Shown here piece by piece: positions 8,116-15,753 of a DNA stretch of 64,000 nt. Location: positions 62,001 to 126,000 of the forward strand of contig NZ_JADMJL010000021.1 of the NCBI RefSeq assembly GCF_018780585.1, written 5' to 3'. Each line of letters opens with the position of its first letter. Position 1 is the first letter of the stretch. This DNA is from Methyloversatilis discipulorum (GTDB taxonomy: Bacteria > Pseudomonadota > Gammaproteobacteria > Burkholderiales > Rhodocyclaceae). A program made the position numbers and the translations under genes. The notes under the pieces were generated by a model. That model did not search any database. It was given only the letters and a program-made list of their open reading frames with translations, and had not been told where the DNA came from.

Positions 8116-8901
8116 ATGCTCGCTGCCCGCAATCTGACCGTTCGTGCCGGCCGTCGCCTGCTGCTCGACGACGTTACGCTGACGCTGAAGCCGGGCGAAC
8201 TGCTGGCGCTGGTCGGCCCGAATGGCGCCGGCAAGACCACGCTGCTGCGCGCACTGGCCGGCGATATGGACGTCGCACACGGCAGCGTGCTGTGCGCCGG
8301 CGCCGCGCTTCAGGACATCGCACCGCTTGCGCTGGCGCAAATGCGCGCCGTGCATGCCCAGCACCAGCGCACCGACCTCGAATACACCGCGGCCCAGGTG
8401 GTCGAGCTCGGCCGCTTCCCTCACCACCACGGACGCCCGGGCGCCGAAGACCGGCAGATCGCACGCGCCGCGATGGCGCTGACCGGCGTCGACGGCATGG
8501 CGGCACGCATCTGTGCCACGCTGTCCGGCGGCGAGCAGGCACGCGTGCACCTGGCGCGCGCGCTGGCGCAGATCTGGACGGCACCCGAAGGCGCGCACGC
8601 GCTGCTGCTCGACGAGCCGGTGGCGGCGCTCGACATCGCCTGGCAACACCGCACGCTGGCCTGCGCACGCGAATTCGCCCGGCGTCGAGGCTGTGCGGTG
8701 CTGGCCATCGTGCATGACCTGAATCTGGCTGCGCGCTACGCCGACCGGATGGTGCTGCTGGCTGAAGGTCGCATCCGCGCCGATGCCGCCCCCGCCGCCG
8801 TGCTGGCGTCGCCCGAACTGGCACAGGCCTTCGGCCTGCGCTGCCGGCTGCTGCATGACGCGCACGACGGACAGGCTGTACTGATCGCCGAGCCGGCATG
8901 A
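8116..8901 (+). CDS. hmuV: Haem ABC transporter ATPase HmuV
   Basis: A 261-residue ABC ATPase. The Walker A motif GPNGAGKTT is at residues 34-42, the signature LSGGEQ at about residue 136, Walker B ALLLDEP at about 163-169, and the switch His in IVHDLN near residue 200. Length and order match HmuV/HemV rather than a fused transporter. The ATG is one base after the hmuU stop. It powers haem import through HmuU and is the last gene of the haem set. Confidence 0.94.
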   Translation: MLAARNLTVRAGRRLLLDDVTLTLKPGELLALVGPNGAGKTTLLRALAGDMDVAHGSVLCAGAALQDIAPLALAQMRAVHAQHQRTDLEYTAAQVVELGRFPHHHGRPGAEDRQIARAAMALTGVDGMAARICATLSGGEQARVHLARALAQIWTAPEGAHALLLDEPVAALDIAWQHRTLACAREFARRRGCAVLAIVHDLNLAARYADRMVLLAEGRIRADAAPAAVLASPELAQAFGLRCRLLHDAHDGQAVLIAEPA

Positions 8902-9020
8902 TCGGCAAAAATGCGTGGACAGGGGTTTAGAAGACGGCGCGCGCGCCGTAGACCTCGGTGCCCGTCCACCACGAGTGAACGCGGCAGACCCGGCACCAGA
9001 GACACGGCAGATATCCTCCG

Positions 9021-9692
9021 ATGGCAAGCAATCCGATCGAATCCAGCACCTCGACCTTCCTCGGCATGGGCCTGAAGGTCGGCGACCGCATGCAGCTCGA
9101 TCCACCGGCCAAGATCACCGGAGGCGCACGCGTCGTCAGGCTGGTCGGCTATACCGAAGACCGTTCGCTGCTGGTCAGCATGCCCGACGAAAAGAACTGG
9201 AGCGGCTCGCTGATCGAAGGCGACACCGTGCTGGTGCGCACCTTCTCCGGACGCAAGGCCTTCAGCTTCAACAGCCGCGTGCTCAAACGCGCAGTCAGTC
9301 CCTACGAATACCTGCACCTGGAGTTTCCGCCCGCGGTATCGAGCCGTCGCATCCGCCGCGCCGAACGCGTCCGCACCGACATCGCGGTACAGCTCAAGGG
9401 CGCTGACGCGCGCGCCGTGCGCGTCACCAATCTGAGCGCCACCGGGGCCGAACTGCGCAGCAGCGCCGCCGCGGGCGAAGTGGGGGAAACGCTGAGCTTC
9501 ACGCTGCCGCTCAATCTGCATTTCGTCGACATCGAGGTGCAGTGCGAAGGCACGGTGCGCAACGCCCATCCGCTGCCGGACGGCGGTGTCGCCTGCGGCA
9601 TCGAATTCGCAGAACTGGACAACCAGAGCTGGATACTGCTGCGCAGCTACGTCTATCAGCACCTGCTCGATTCGCCGTCCGGGCGCGTCTGA
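9021..9692 (+). CDS. PilZ-domain (YcgR-like) c-di-GMP-binding protein
   Basis: A 223-residue cytoplasmic protein with two beta-barrels: an N-terminal YcgR-N-like domain (residues 15-100, with GDRMQLDPP and VLVRTFSGRKAFSF) and a C-terminal PilZ domain from about residue 108. The PilZ c-di-GMP residues are present: an Arg-rich RRIRRAERVR at 109-118 and the NLSATG loop at 137-142 (D/N-x-S-x-x-G). Such proteins slow flagella or regulate exopolysaccharide when c-di-GMP is high. It stands alone between the haem and ferrous-iron genes; its 3' end overlaps the convergent Cys-rich gene by 37 bases. Which process it controls cannot be told from the sequence. Confidence 0.88.
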   Translation: MASNPIESSTSTFLGMGLKVGDRMQLDPPAKITGGARVVRLVGYTEDRSLLVSMPDEKNWSGSLIEGDTVLVRTFSGRKAFSFNSRVLKRAVSPYEYLHLEFPPAVSSRRIRRAERVRTDIAVQLKGADARAVRVTNLSATGAELRSSAAAGEVGETLSFTLPLNLHFVDIEVQCEGTVRNAHPLPDGGVACGIEFAELDNQSWILLRSYVYQHLLDSPSGRV

Positions 9693-9841
9693 AGCGCGGA
9701 CGGCCGGCTGCAGCCGGTGCATCCACCGCAACCGGCGGACGGCGCACGCAGGGCGCGCCACCACTGACGCAGTGCCCGACCGGCCGCCAGCGCGGCCAGC
9801 GCCACGGCACACAGCGCAACGAAGTCGGTCAGTACGGTCAT
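9656..9841 (-). CDS. FeoB-associated Cys-rich membrane protein
   Basis: A 61-residue protein with one N-terminal transmembrane segment (residues 5-23), a short basic region (RALRQWWRALRA), then the cysteine cluster CGGCTGC and a further C-terminal Cys. This matches the small Cys-rich partners that follow feoB in many bacteria and are thought to assist or regulate ferrous-iron uptake. Its start overlaps the end of feoB by four bases, so it is translationally coupled. Its last 37 bases lie antisense to the end of the PilZ gene. Confidence 0.72.
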   Translation of the reverse strand: MTVLTDFVALCAVALAALAAGRALRQWWRALRAPSAGCGGCTGCSRPSALQTRPDGESSRC

Positions 9842-11709
9842 CCACTCACTCCTGATGCGATGCGGAAGGTCAGGAAGGCTGCCAGCCAGGCCAGCCCGAA
9901 CAGATAGCCCGCCATCAGCAGCGGCGCCCGCCAGCCACCGGTTTCACGCCGCACGGTGGCCAGCGTCGACAGACATTGCGGCGCGAACACGAACCAGGCG
10001 AGCAGCGACAACGCTGTGGGCAGCCCCCAGCTGGCCGAAATCAGCGGTGCCAGCGCCTGCGCAGTGTCGTCCGCGGTGGCCGACAAGGCATAGACGGTAC
10101 CCAGTGCGCTGACCGCCACCTCGCGCGCCGCCATGCCGGGCACCAGCGCGACCGCGATCTGCCAGTTGAAGCCCACCGGCTCGAACAGCGGCAGCAGGAA
10201 GCGGCCCAGCGTGCCGGCGAAGCTGTACTCGATCGCCGGGCCGGTGGCGCCGGGCGGCGGTGCCGGGAAGGTGGCGAGGAACCACAGCAGCACGGTCAGC
10301 GCGAGGATGATGCCGCCGACCCGGCGCAGGAAGATGAGCACGCGCTGCCACAGGCCGATCGCGATATTGCGCACCGACGGCCAGTGATAGTCCGGCAGTT
10401 CCATCATCAGCGTCTGCGTCAGGTCGCGCGCACCGAAGCGCTTGAGCAGCCAGGCGATGGCGATGGCCGACACGATGCCCGCCAGGTAGAGCGCGAACAG
10501 CACCAGCCCCTGCAGTTCCAGCCCGCCGGCAACGGTGCGCGACGGAATGAAGGCGCCGATCAGCAGCGCGTACACCGGCAGCCGCGCCGAACAGGTCATC
10601 AGCGGCGCGATCATGATGGTGACCCAGCGGTCGCGCGGGTTCTGGATCGTGCGCGTGGCCATGATGCCCGGTATCGCGCAGGCGAAGCTCGACAGCAGCG
10701 GAATGAAGGAGCGGCCGGACAGCCCGACGCCGCCCATCAGCCGGTCGAGCAGGAAGGCGGCGCGCGGCAGGTAGCCCGATTCCTCGAGCAGCAGGATGAA
10801 GAAGAACAGGATGACGATCTGCGGCAGGAAGACCAGCACGCCGCCCAGCCCGGCGACGATGCCGTCGACCAGCAGACTGCGCAGCAGGCCGTCCGGCAGG
10901 ATCGATCCGACCGCTTCGCCGATCGTGGCGGTCGCCGCCTCGATCCAGCCCATCGGCGCCTCGGCCCAGGCGAACACCGCCTGGAAGATCAGGAACAGCA
11001 GCGCGCACAGCAGCAGCGGGCCGACCAGCGGATGCAGCAGCACGCGGTCGGCGCGGTCGCTGAAGGCGTGCGCCTGCACGGTGTCGAGCCCGAGCGAAGC
11101 CAGGATGTCGCGCACACGTCTGTGGTCGTCGGCGACGTCGCCCGCTTCCGCCGCCGGCAGCGCGGCGCCCGGGCGCACGTCCTCGAGCAGTTCGAGCAGC
11201 GCGTCGGCGCCACCCGACTTCACCGCCACCGTGGTCACCACCGGCACGCCGAGCGCTTTCGACAGCGCCTCGGCATCGACGTGGATGCCACGCGCCCGTG
11301 CCAGATCGGTCATGTTCAGCGCAACCACCACCGGCAGCCCCTGGCGCATCAGACCGAGCACCAGTCTGAGCTGACGCGGCAGGTGGGTCGCATCGACCAC
11401 CGCAAGGATCAGATCGGGACGACGCTCGCCGGACAGACGCCCCGCGAGCACATCACATGTGACCTGCTCGTCCGGCGAATGCGGCGTCAGGCTGTAGGTG
11501 CCGGGCAGATCGAGCACCGCCAGCCGGCGGCCGGACGGGGTGCGCAGCACGCCCTCCTTGCGCTCGACGGTCACGCCGGCATAGTTCGCCACCTTCTGCC
11601 GGCTGCCGGTGAGCAGGTTGAACAGCGCGGTCTTGCCACAATTCGGGTTGCCCACCAGCGCCAGCAAGGCCGGACCGAGCCGGCTGCTATCGACCACCGT
11701 CTGCGTCAC
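9838..11709 (-). CDS. feoB: Ferrous iron transporter FeoB
   Basis: A 623-residue inner-membrane ferrous-iron transporter. The N-terminal GTPase domain shows G1 GNPNCGKT at residues 20-27, G3 DLPGTYSL near residue 68 and G4 NMTD near 127. A helical GDI-like domain follows, then the membrane part with two Gate-type repeats, including SGYLPRAAFLLDRLMGG and the SFACAIPGIMATRTI segment that carries the conserved Cys. At 623 residues it is on the short side for FeoB (often 700 or more); the loss seems to be in loops since all landmarks are present. It overlaps feoA by four bases and the Cys-rich gene by four bases. Confidence 0.95.
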   Translation of the reverse strand: MTQTVVDSSRLGPALLALVGNPNCGKTALFNLLTGSRQKVANYAGVTVERKEGVLRTPSGRRLAVLDLPGTYSLTPHSPDEQVTCDVLAGRLSGERRPDLILAVVDATHLPRQLRLVLGLMRQGLPVVVALNMTDLARARGIHVDAEALSKALGVPVVTTVAVKSGGADALLELLEDVRPGAALPAAEAGDVADDHRRVRDILASLGLDTVQAHAFSDRADRVLLHPLVGPLLLCALLFLIFQAVFAWAEAPMGWIEAATATIGEAVGSILPDGLLRSLLVDGIVAGLGGVLVFLPQIVILFFFILLLEESGYLPRAAFLLDRLMGGVGLSGRSFIPLLSSFACAIPGIMATRTIQNPRDRWVTIMIAPLMTCSARLPVYALLIGAFIPSRTVAGGLELQGLVLFALYLAGIVSAIAIAWLLKRFGARDLTQTLMMELPDYHWPSVRNIAIGLWQRVLIFLRRVGGIILALTVLLWFLATFPAPPPGATGPAIEYSFAGTLGRFLLPLFEPVGFNWQIAVALVPGMAAREVAVSALGTVYALSATADDTAQALAPLISASWGLPTALSLLAWFVFAPQCLSTLATVRRETGGWRAPLLMAGYLFGLAWLAAFLTFRIASGVSG

Positions 11710-12008
11710 GCTGCCGCTCCATCGGCCGCTCGCACCATTACGCAGTCGGCTTCGGCGCGGCGCAGCGCAAACGTCGACACGCCGACCCTTACCGCCAGCG
11801 GCTCGCCGCCCGGCTGACCGCGACGCAGCACGCGTACCGATTCACCACTGATGAACCCGAGTTCGCGCAGCCGGCTGGCCCATTCCGGCGCCCGGGCGTC
11901 GGCACGCACCTCGACCACGGTCATCGGCGCGCCGACGGTGGCGCTGCTCAGCGCGAAGCCGGCGGTCGGACCGGGCGTCTGGGATTCCACGTCGGAAGGC
12001 GTCGGCAT
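11706..12008 (-). CDS. feoA: FeoA family SH3-like protein
   Basis: A 100-residue cytoplasmic protein. After a short variable N-terminus, residues 28-90 form the FeoA SH3-like barrel (APEWASRLRELGFISGESVRVLRR, read across two strands, then GEPLAVRVGVSTFALRRAEA). FeoA is required with FeoB for ferrous-iron uptake and may act on its GTPase. The stop overlaps the feoB start. A Fur-like site lies 24-43 bases upstream of its ATG, where it would cover the promoter. Confidence 0.92.
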   Translation of the reverse strand: MPTPSDVESQTPGPTAGFALSSATVGAPMTVVEVRADARAPEWASRLRELGFISGESVRVLRRGQPGGEPLAVRVGVSTFALRRAEADCVMVRAADGAAA

Positions 12009-12031
12009 TGCGATATCCGCTGATTCAGATG

Positions 12032-12051
12032 TTGAGAACAGTTTTCATTCT
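12032..12051 (-). promoter_or_regulatory. Fur-like box in front of feoA
   Basis: Read on the minus strand the site is AATGAAAACTGTTCTCAAC. It shares the AATGA-AAC-GTT pattern with the second box in the same intergenic region and resembles degenerate betaproteobacterial Fur sites. It sits close to the feoA start, consistent with iron repression of feoAB. Confidence 0.5.
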
Positions 12052-12152
12052 ACCCGAGCGGACCACACAGAGACAGTCCGCGCAATCCGCCGACCCGCGC
12101 GGAATTTCGATTGCACGCGAATCGATTGTTGCGACGCCGCAACATCCAGTTT

Positions 12153-12172
12153 CCAATAACCGTTCTCATTTA
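12153..12172 (+). promoter_or_regulatory. Fur-like box in front of the siderophore receptor
   Basis: The segment CCAATAACCGTTCTCATTTA (minus strand AATGAGAACGGTTATTGG) resembles a Fur operator and lies about 120 bases before the receptor ATG. Together with the feoA-proximal box it makes this divergent region a likely iron-controlled two-way promoter. Confidence 0.5.
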
Positions 12173-12293
12173 CACTGCGCCGCACTTGCCCATGTTCGTG
12201 CTCCTCGCACGCGCCGGGCAGCGGACCAGCCAGCCCCATTGCGTCGCAGCAAGCCAGTCCAGCCCCCGATATCAACCTACTGGACTAGCACTG

Positions 12294-14492
12294 ATGAAAC
12301 GCTCGATCCCGCAGCAGCCGCTGACGCTGGCCGCGGCCATGCTGATGGCCCTGTCGTCCACCGCCGGCGCCGAAGAACAGAAGCCCGCCACCGACTCCAA
12401 TGTTCCGGTTCTGCCGGAAGTGAAGGTGCGCGACGAGTACGACCGCCCGAACTCGCCGAACCGCGGCTACCAGACAGGCATCGTCACGTCGGCCAAGACC
12501 AAGCAGCTGGCCAAGGACATTCCGCAGGCGATCACCACGGTGACCGAGCAGCTGATGCTGGACAGCAATGCCGACACCATGAAGAGCGCGCTGCGTCATG
12601 TCGCCGGCCTCACCTTCAACTCCGGCGAAGGCGGTCGCATCGGCGACAACATCATGCTGCGCGGCTTCTATTCCTTCGGCGACCTGTACCTGGACGGGGT
12701 GCGCGACGTCGCACAGTACAATCGGGAAGTCTTCCACGTCGAGCAGATCGACGTCCTGCGCGGCTCGGCCGCCATGCTGTTCGGCCGAGGTCAGGCCGGC
12801 GGCGTGATCAACCGCGTCAGCAAGCAGCCGGGCCTCGTCGACCGCACCGAAGTGTCGGCCACCGTCGGCAGCTATGAGTACGGCCGTGTCACAGCTGACG
12901 TGAACAAGGTAGTCGGCGAGAACGCCGCCCTGCGCATCAGCGCGATGAAAACCGATGCGGAAAGTTCGCGTCGCGGCGTCGAGACCAAACGCGAGGGCAT
13001 CGCCCCCACGCTGCGCTGGGGCATCGGCACCGCCGACGAGTTCTCGATCGGACACCTCTATCTCTCGACAGACGATGTCCCTGACTTCGGCGTCCCCTTC
13101 ATCAGCCGCGCGGGTGCGGTTACCCGCACTCAGATCACCCGTCGCCCGCTGGACGTGTCGGCAAGCCGTTTTTATGGCACTCCGTCCGACTACGAGCGTA
13201 ACGACACCAACATCAGTACTGGCATCTGGACACACCGCTTCACGCAGGACACCGAAGTACGAACGGTCCTGCGTTTCGCCGACTACAAGCGTGCATTGTG
13301 GGCAACACAGCCGACATTGGGTGCCGGGATCAACACCACTACTGTCACCGACGCAACTACGGTGGGTCGCCGGACGCACGCCCGTGGCGCCCATGAGCAG
13401 ACCGTCACGCTGCAGAGCGATCTGACCACGAAGTTCGAGGCCGCCGGCATGAAGCACGAAGTGCTGATGGGTGTCGAACTTCTGAACGAAAAGCAGGACC
13501 GCTGGAACTACGTCGCCGCTGCCGCCCCAGCCACCACCGTCGGTAACGCGAACCCTGATCCCGTTCTCCCGGCAAACTACGGCAATCGCACCCGCACCAA
13601 CCGAGCCGGTTACGAGGGTGACTCGATCGGAGTGTACGCACAGGACCAGATCGAATTCATGCCGCAATGGAAGCTGCTGCTTGGTCTGCGCCACGACCGG
13701 ATGGATGCTGACTACTACACGGTTGCCAATCCGCAGTTTCGCCTCAAGTACAACGAGTGGAGCTATCGCAGCGGCCTGCTTTTCCAGCCGGACGATACCT
13801 CGACTTACTACTTCGCCTGGAGTGACTCGTTCAACCCAACGGCCGACCTGTACCAGTTGAACAACGGCACGCGCTACGACGCCGAACGCAGCCGCACGGT
13901 GGAACTGGGTTCAAAGTGGGAACTGCTGGACGGCGCGTTGTCGCTGCGTACGGCTCTGTACCGTGCGACCAAGTTCAATGAACGCAATACTGATCTCGAA
14001 CAAGCGAACTCCTCTGTTCTCTCCAAGGAGCGTCACACCGACGGTATCGAATTCGAAGCCGCAGGTCGTATTTCGCCAAAATGGGACATGTTCGGTGGCA
14101 TCGCACTAATGCGCGCTGAAATCGACGAAGTCTTCGCCGTGAATAACCCGAACATAGTCGGCCTGCGGCCTCGCAATACGCCACGCTACACCGCCAACCT
14201 CTGGACCACTTACCGCCTTACCGAGGCGTGGCGCGTAGGAGGCGGCCTCGAAGCCAAGGGCAATCGCCTTGCTTACGGCACTGGTGGTACCAGTCCGGTC
14301 GGCATCGCGAATGCACCCAGTTACGTGCGTGCCGATCTCATGCTTGCATATGAACAACCGCGCTACGACGTCAAGCTGAACGTTCTCAACGTGTTCAACA
14401 AGCGTTACTACGACGGCATCTACGAGAACGGCAGCATGGTCGTTCCGGGCACTGAACGTGCCTTCCAGCTGACGATGACCCTGAAGTACTGA
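12294..14492 (+). CDS. TonB-dependent catecholate-siderophore-type receptor
   Basis: A 732-residue outer-membrane receptor related to Fiu/FhuE-type siderophore receptors. A signal peptide runs to STAGA-EEQ (about residue 25), followed by a TonB-box-like LPEVKV, then a plug with IPQAITTVTEQLM, IMLRGFYSFGDLYLDGVRD and VEQIDVLRGSAAMLFG RGQAGG. The barrel ends LTMTLKY with the C-terminal aromatic. ATG 12294 is chosen because it gives the signal peptide; the frame is open further upstream without one. It is divergent from feoA. Codon choice in the barrel region (from about 13,050) is visibly less GC-biased than in the plug. The ligand is unknown, probably a catecholate siderophore or its breakdown product. 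Confidence 0.88.
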   Translation: MKRSIPQQPLTLAAAMLMALSSTAGAEEQKPATDSNVPVLPEVKVRDEYDRPNSPNRGYQTGIVTSAKTKQLAKDIPQAITTVTEQLMLDSNADTMKSALRHVAGLTFNSGEGGRIGDNIMLRGFYSFGDLYLDGVRDVAQYNREVFHVEQIDVLRGSAAMLFGRGQAGGVINRVSKQPGLVDRTEVSATVGSYEYGRVTADVNKVVGENAALRISAMKTDAESSRRGVETKREGIAPTLRWGIGTADEFSIGHLYLSTDDVPDFGVPFISRAGAVTRTQITRRPLDVSASRFYGTPSDYERNDTNISTGIWTHRFTQDTEVRTVLRFADYKRALWATQPTLGAGINTTTVTDATTVGRRTHARGAHEQTVTLQSDLTTKFEAAGMKHEVLMGVELLNEKQDRWNYVAAAAPATTVGNANPDPVLPANYGNRTRTNRAGYEGDSIGVYAQDQIEFMPQWKLLLGLRHDRMDADYYTVANPQFRLKYNEWSYRSGLLFQPDDTSTYYFAWSDSFNPTADLYQLNNGTRYDAERSRTVELGSKWELLDGALSLRTALYRATKFNERNTDLEQANSSVLSKERHTDGIEFEAAGRISPKWDMFGGIALMRAEIDEVFAVNNPNIVGLRPRNTPRYTANLWTTYRLTEAWRVGGGLEAKGNRLAYGTGGTSPVGIANAPSYVRADLMLAYEQPRYDVKLNVLNVFNKRYYDGIYENGSMVVPGTERAFQLTMTLKY

Positions 14493-14508
14493 TCGCCCCG
14501 CCGCGATG

Positions 14509-14549
14509 AAAGCCGGGTCGGTGGTCCGCGGACTGCCGGCCCGGCTTTT
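14509..14549 (+). terminator. Bidirectional rho-independent terminator
   Basis: AAAGCCGGG pairs with CCCGGCTTTT around a loop that holds a second small hairpin. The T-run on the plus strand ends the receptor transcript; the A-run on the left arm provides a T-run on the minus strand for the convergent YdjM-like gene, which ends six bases away. Confidence 0.8.
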
Positions 14550-14554
14550 CTCTT

Positions 14555-15622
14555 TCAGCGCCCGCTGAGCGCACGCCAGCCGGCCATCGTCCGCTCGACC
14601 AGCGCCCATCCCGCACCGTTCTCGCACAGCCCGTAGCGGAACGGCAGCGTGTCGCGCCCCGGCGTCTCGAAGCGCAGGTCGCGGAAGCTGACGCAAGCGC
14701 CCCCGCCTGCGCTGCCCACGCTGTCCAGCACCGGAAACATCGCGAACCAGCGGAAGAAGGCGAAATCCGGCGCCGACCAGACCGCGCGCACCTGCTCGCG
14801 CACACCGTCGTATCCGCCATTGCCGAAGCGTTCGCGTACTTCCCACTGCGCCAGCGCGACCGGCCGGTAGTGGGCCGAGAAGCGGCGGATCAGGTTGTCG
14901 TCGGGCCCTGCCTCGAGCAGTCCGGAACGCCGCGTGTTGATGTGCGCGATGTGGTAACGCTGGCCGTCGTCGATCACCGCGGTCCAGTTGAAAGGCGAAG
15001 CCGGCCGCGGAATCGCGTCGATCGAGACGAAGGCGATGCCCTGCTCCACCGCATGACGCCGCGCGGCCTCGATGGCTTCCAACTTGCCGACCGCGCCGAC
15101 GCCGATCCAGGCGCATACCGCGGCCAGGCCGAGCGCGGCAGGCAGCCGGCTGCGCCGCCACAGCGCACTCGCCGCGAGGCCGGCAATCAGCAGCCCGGTC
15201 AGCGGCAGGTCGATGATGAAGGTGGTGCCCCAGCCGAAACGGCGATCCGAGAACGGCGCCAGGATCATGGTGCCGAACTGCGTGATCAGGTCGCCCAGGA
15301 TGTGGATGGCGATGCCGGCGCACGCCACTGCGTAGAAGCGCCGCCAGCCGACACCGCGCGCGCTCAGCAGACGCGGCATCAGCCAGGCCAGCAGCAGCGC
15401 CCACAGCGGCAGCAGTATCAGCGAGTGCGTGACACCTCTGTGGCCGCGCAGATAGGTGAGCTCGGACACGTAGCCGAGCACGAAGTCGAGGTCCGGAAAG
15501 GTGGCGGCCAGACCGCCGGCGAGCACCGTCTGCCAGACCTTGGGCTGGCGTTCGTCGGCCGGCGCGCGTGCCATGAAGCGGCCGAGCAGCGCGCCGGACA
15601 GTGCGTGAGTCAGGGTATCCAA
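14555..15622 (-). CDS. YdjM-like membrane-bound metal-dependent hydrolase
   Basis: A 355-residue membrane protein of the YdjM (DUF457) family. It begins with the hallmark DTLTHALSGALLGR, followed by a DLDF segment (residue about 40) and RGVTHSL near residue 55, which carry the conserved His/Asp residues, and then several transmembrane helices. The C-terminal 170 residues form a soluble, probably periplasmic domain. TTG 15622 is chosen because the family always starts at this motif and a GGAAGA site precedes it by six bases. In E. coli YdjM is LexA-controlled; I see no LexA box here. Substrate unknown. Confidence 0.8.
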   Translation of the reverse strand: MDTLTHALSGALLGRFMARAPADERQPKVWQTVLAGGLAATFPDLDFVLGYVSELTYLRGHRGVTHSLILLPLWALLLAWLMPRLLSARGVGWRRFYAVACAGIAIHILGDLITQFGTMILAPFSDRRFGWGTTFIIDLPLTGLLIAGLAASALWRRSRLPAALGLAAVCAWIGVGAVGKLEAIEAARRHAVEQGIAFVSIDAIPRPASPFNWTAVIDDGQRYHIAHINTRRSGLLEAGPDDNLIRRFSAHYRPVALAQWEVRERFGNGGYDGVREQVRAVWSAPDFAFFRWFAMFPVLDSVGSAGGGACVSFRDLRFETPGRDTLPFRYGLCENGAGWALVERTMAGWRALSGR

Positions 15623-15718
15623 TCGATTCTTCCGTTCAGGTACAGGTCGGATGCGTCGCATGGACAACACCCCGGCGCACTTCGCGCCGATTGTGGCGCA
15701 GTGCACAAGAAGCAGGCG

Positions 15719-15724
15719 TATAAT
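15719..15724 (+). promoter_or_regulatory. -10 element (TATAAT) before the FAD/Fe-S oxidoreductase gene
   Basis: A perfect TATAAT stands 30 bases before the ATG at 15754. No good -35 at the usual distance is visible (TTGTGG at 15691 is too far, 22 bases), so the promoter may need an activator. Confidence 0.4.
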
Positions 15725-15753
15725 GCCGCTCCGATTCGCTTCATGGCTTGTTG

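Noticed and set aside
12111-12293. Upstream extension of the siderophore receptor frame
   Set aside because: It would place the signal peptide inside the protein; ATG 12294 gives a proper one.
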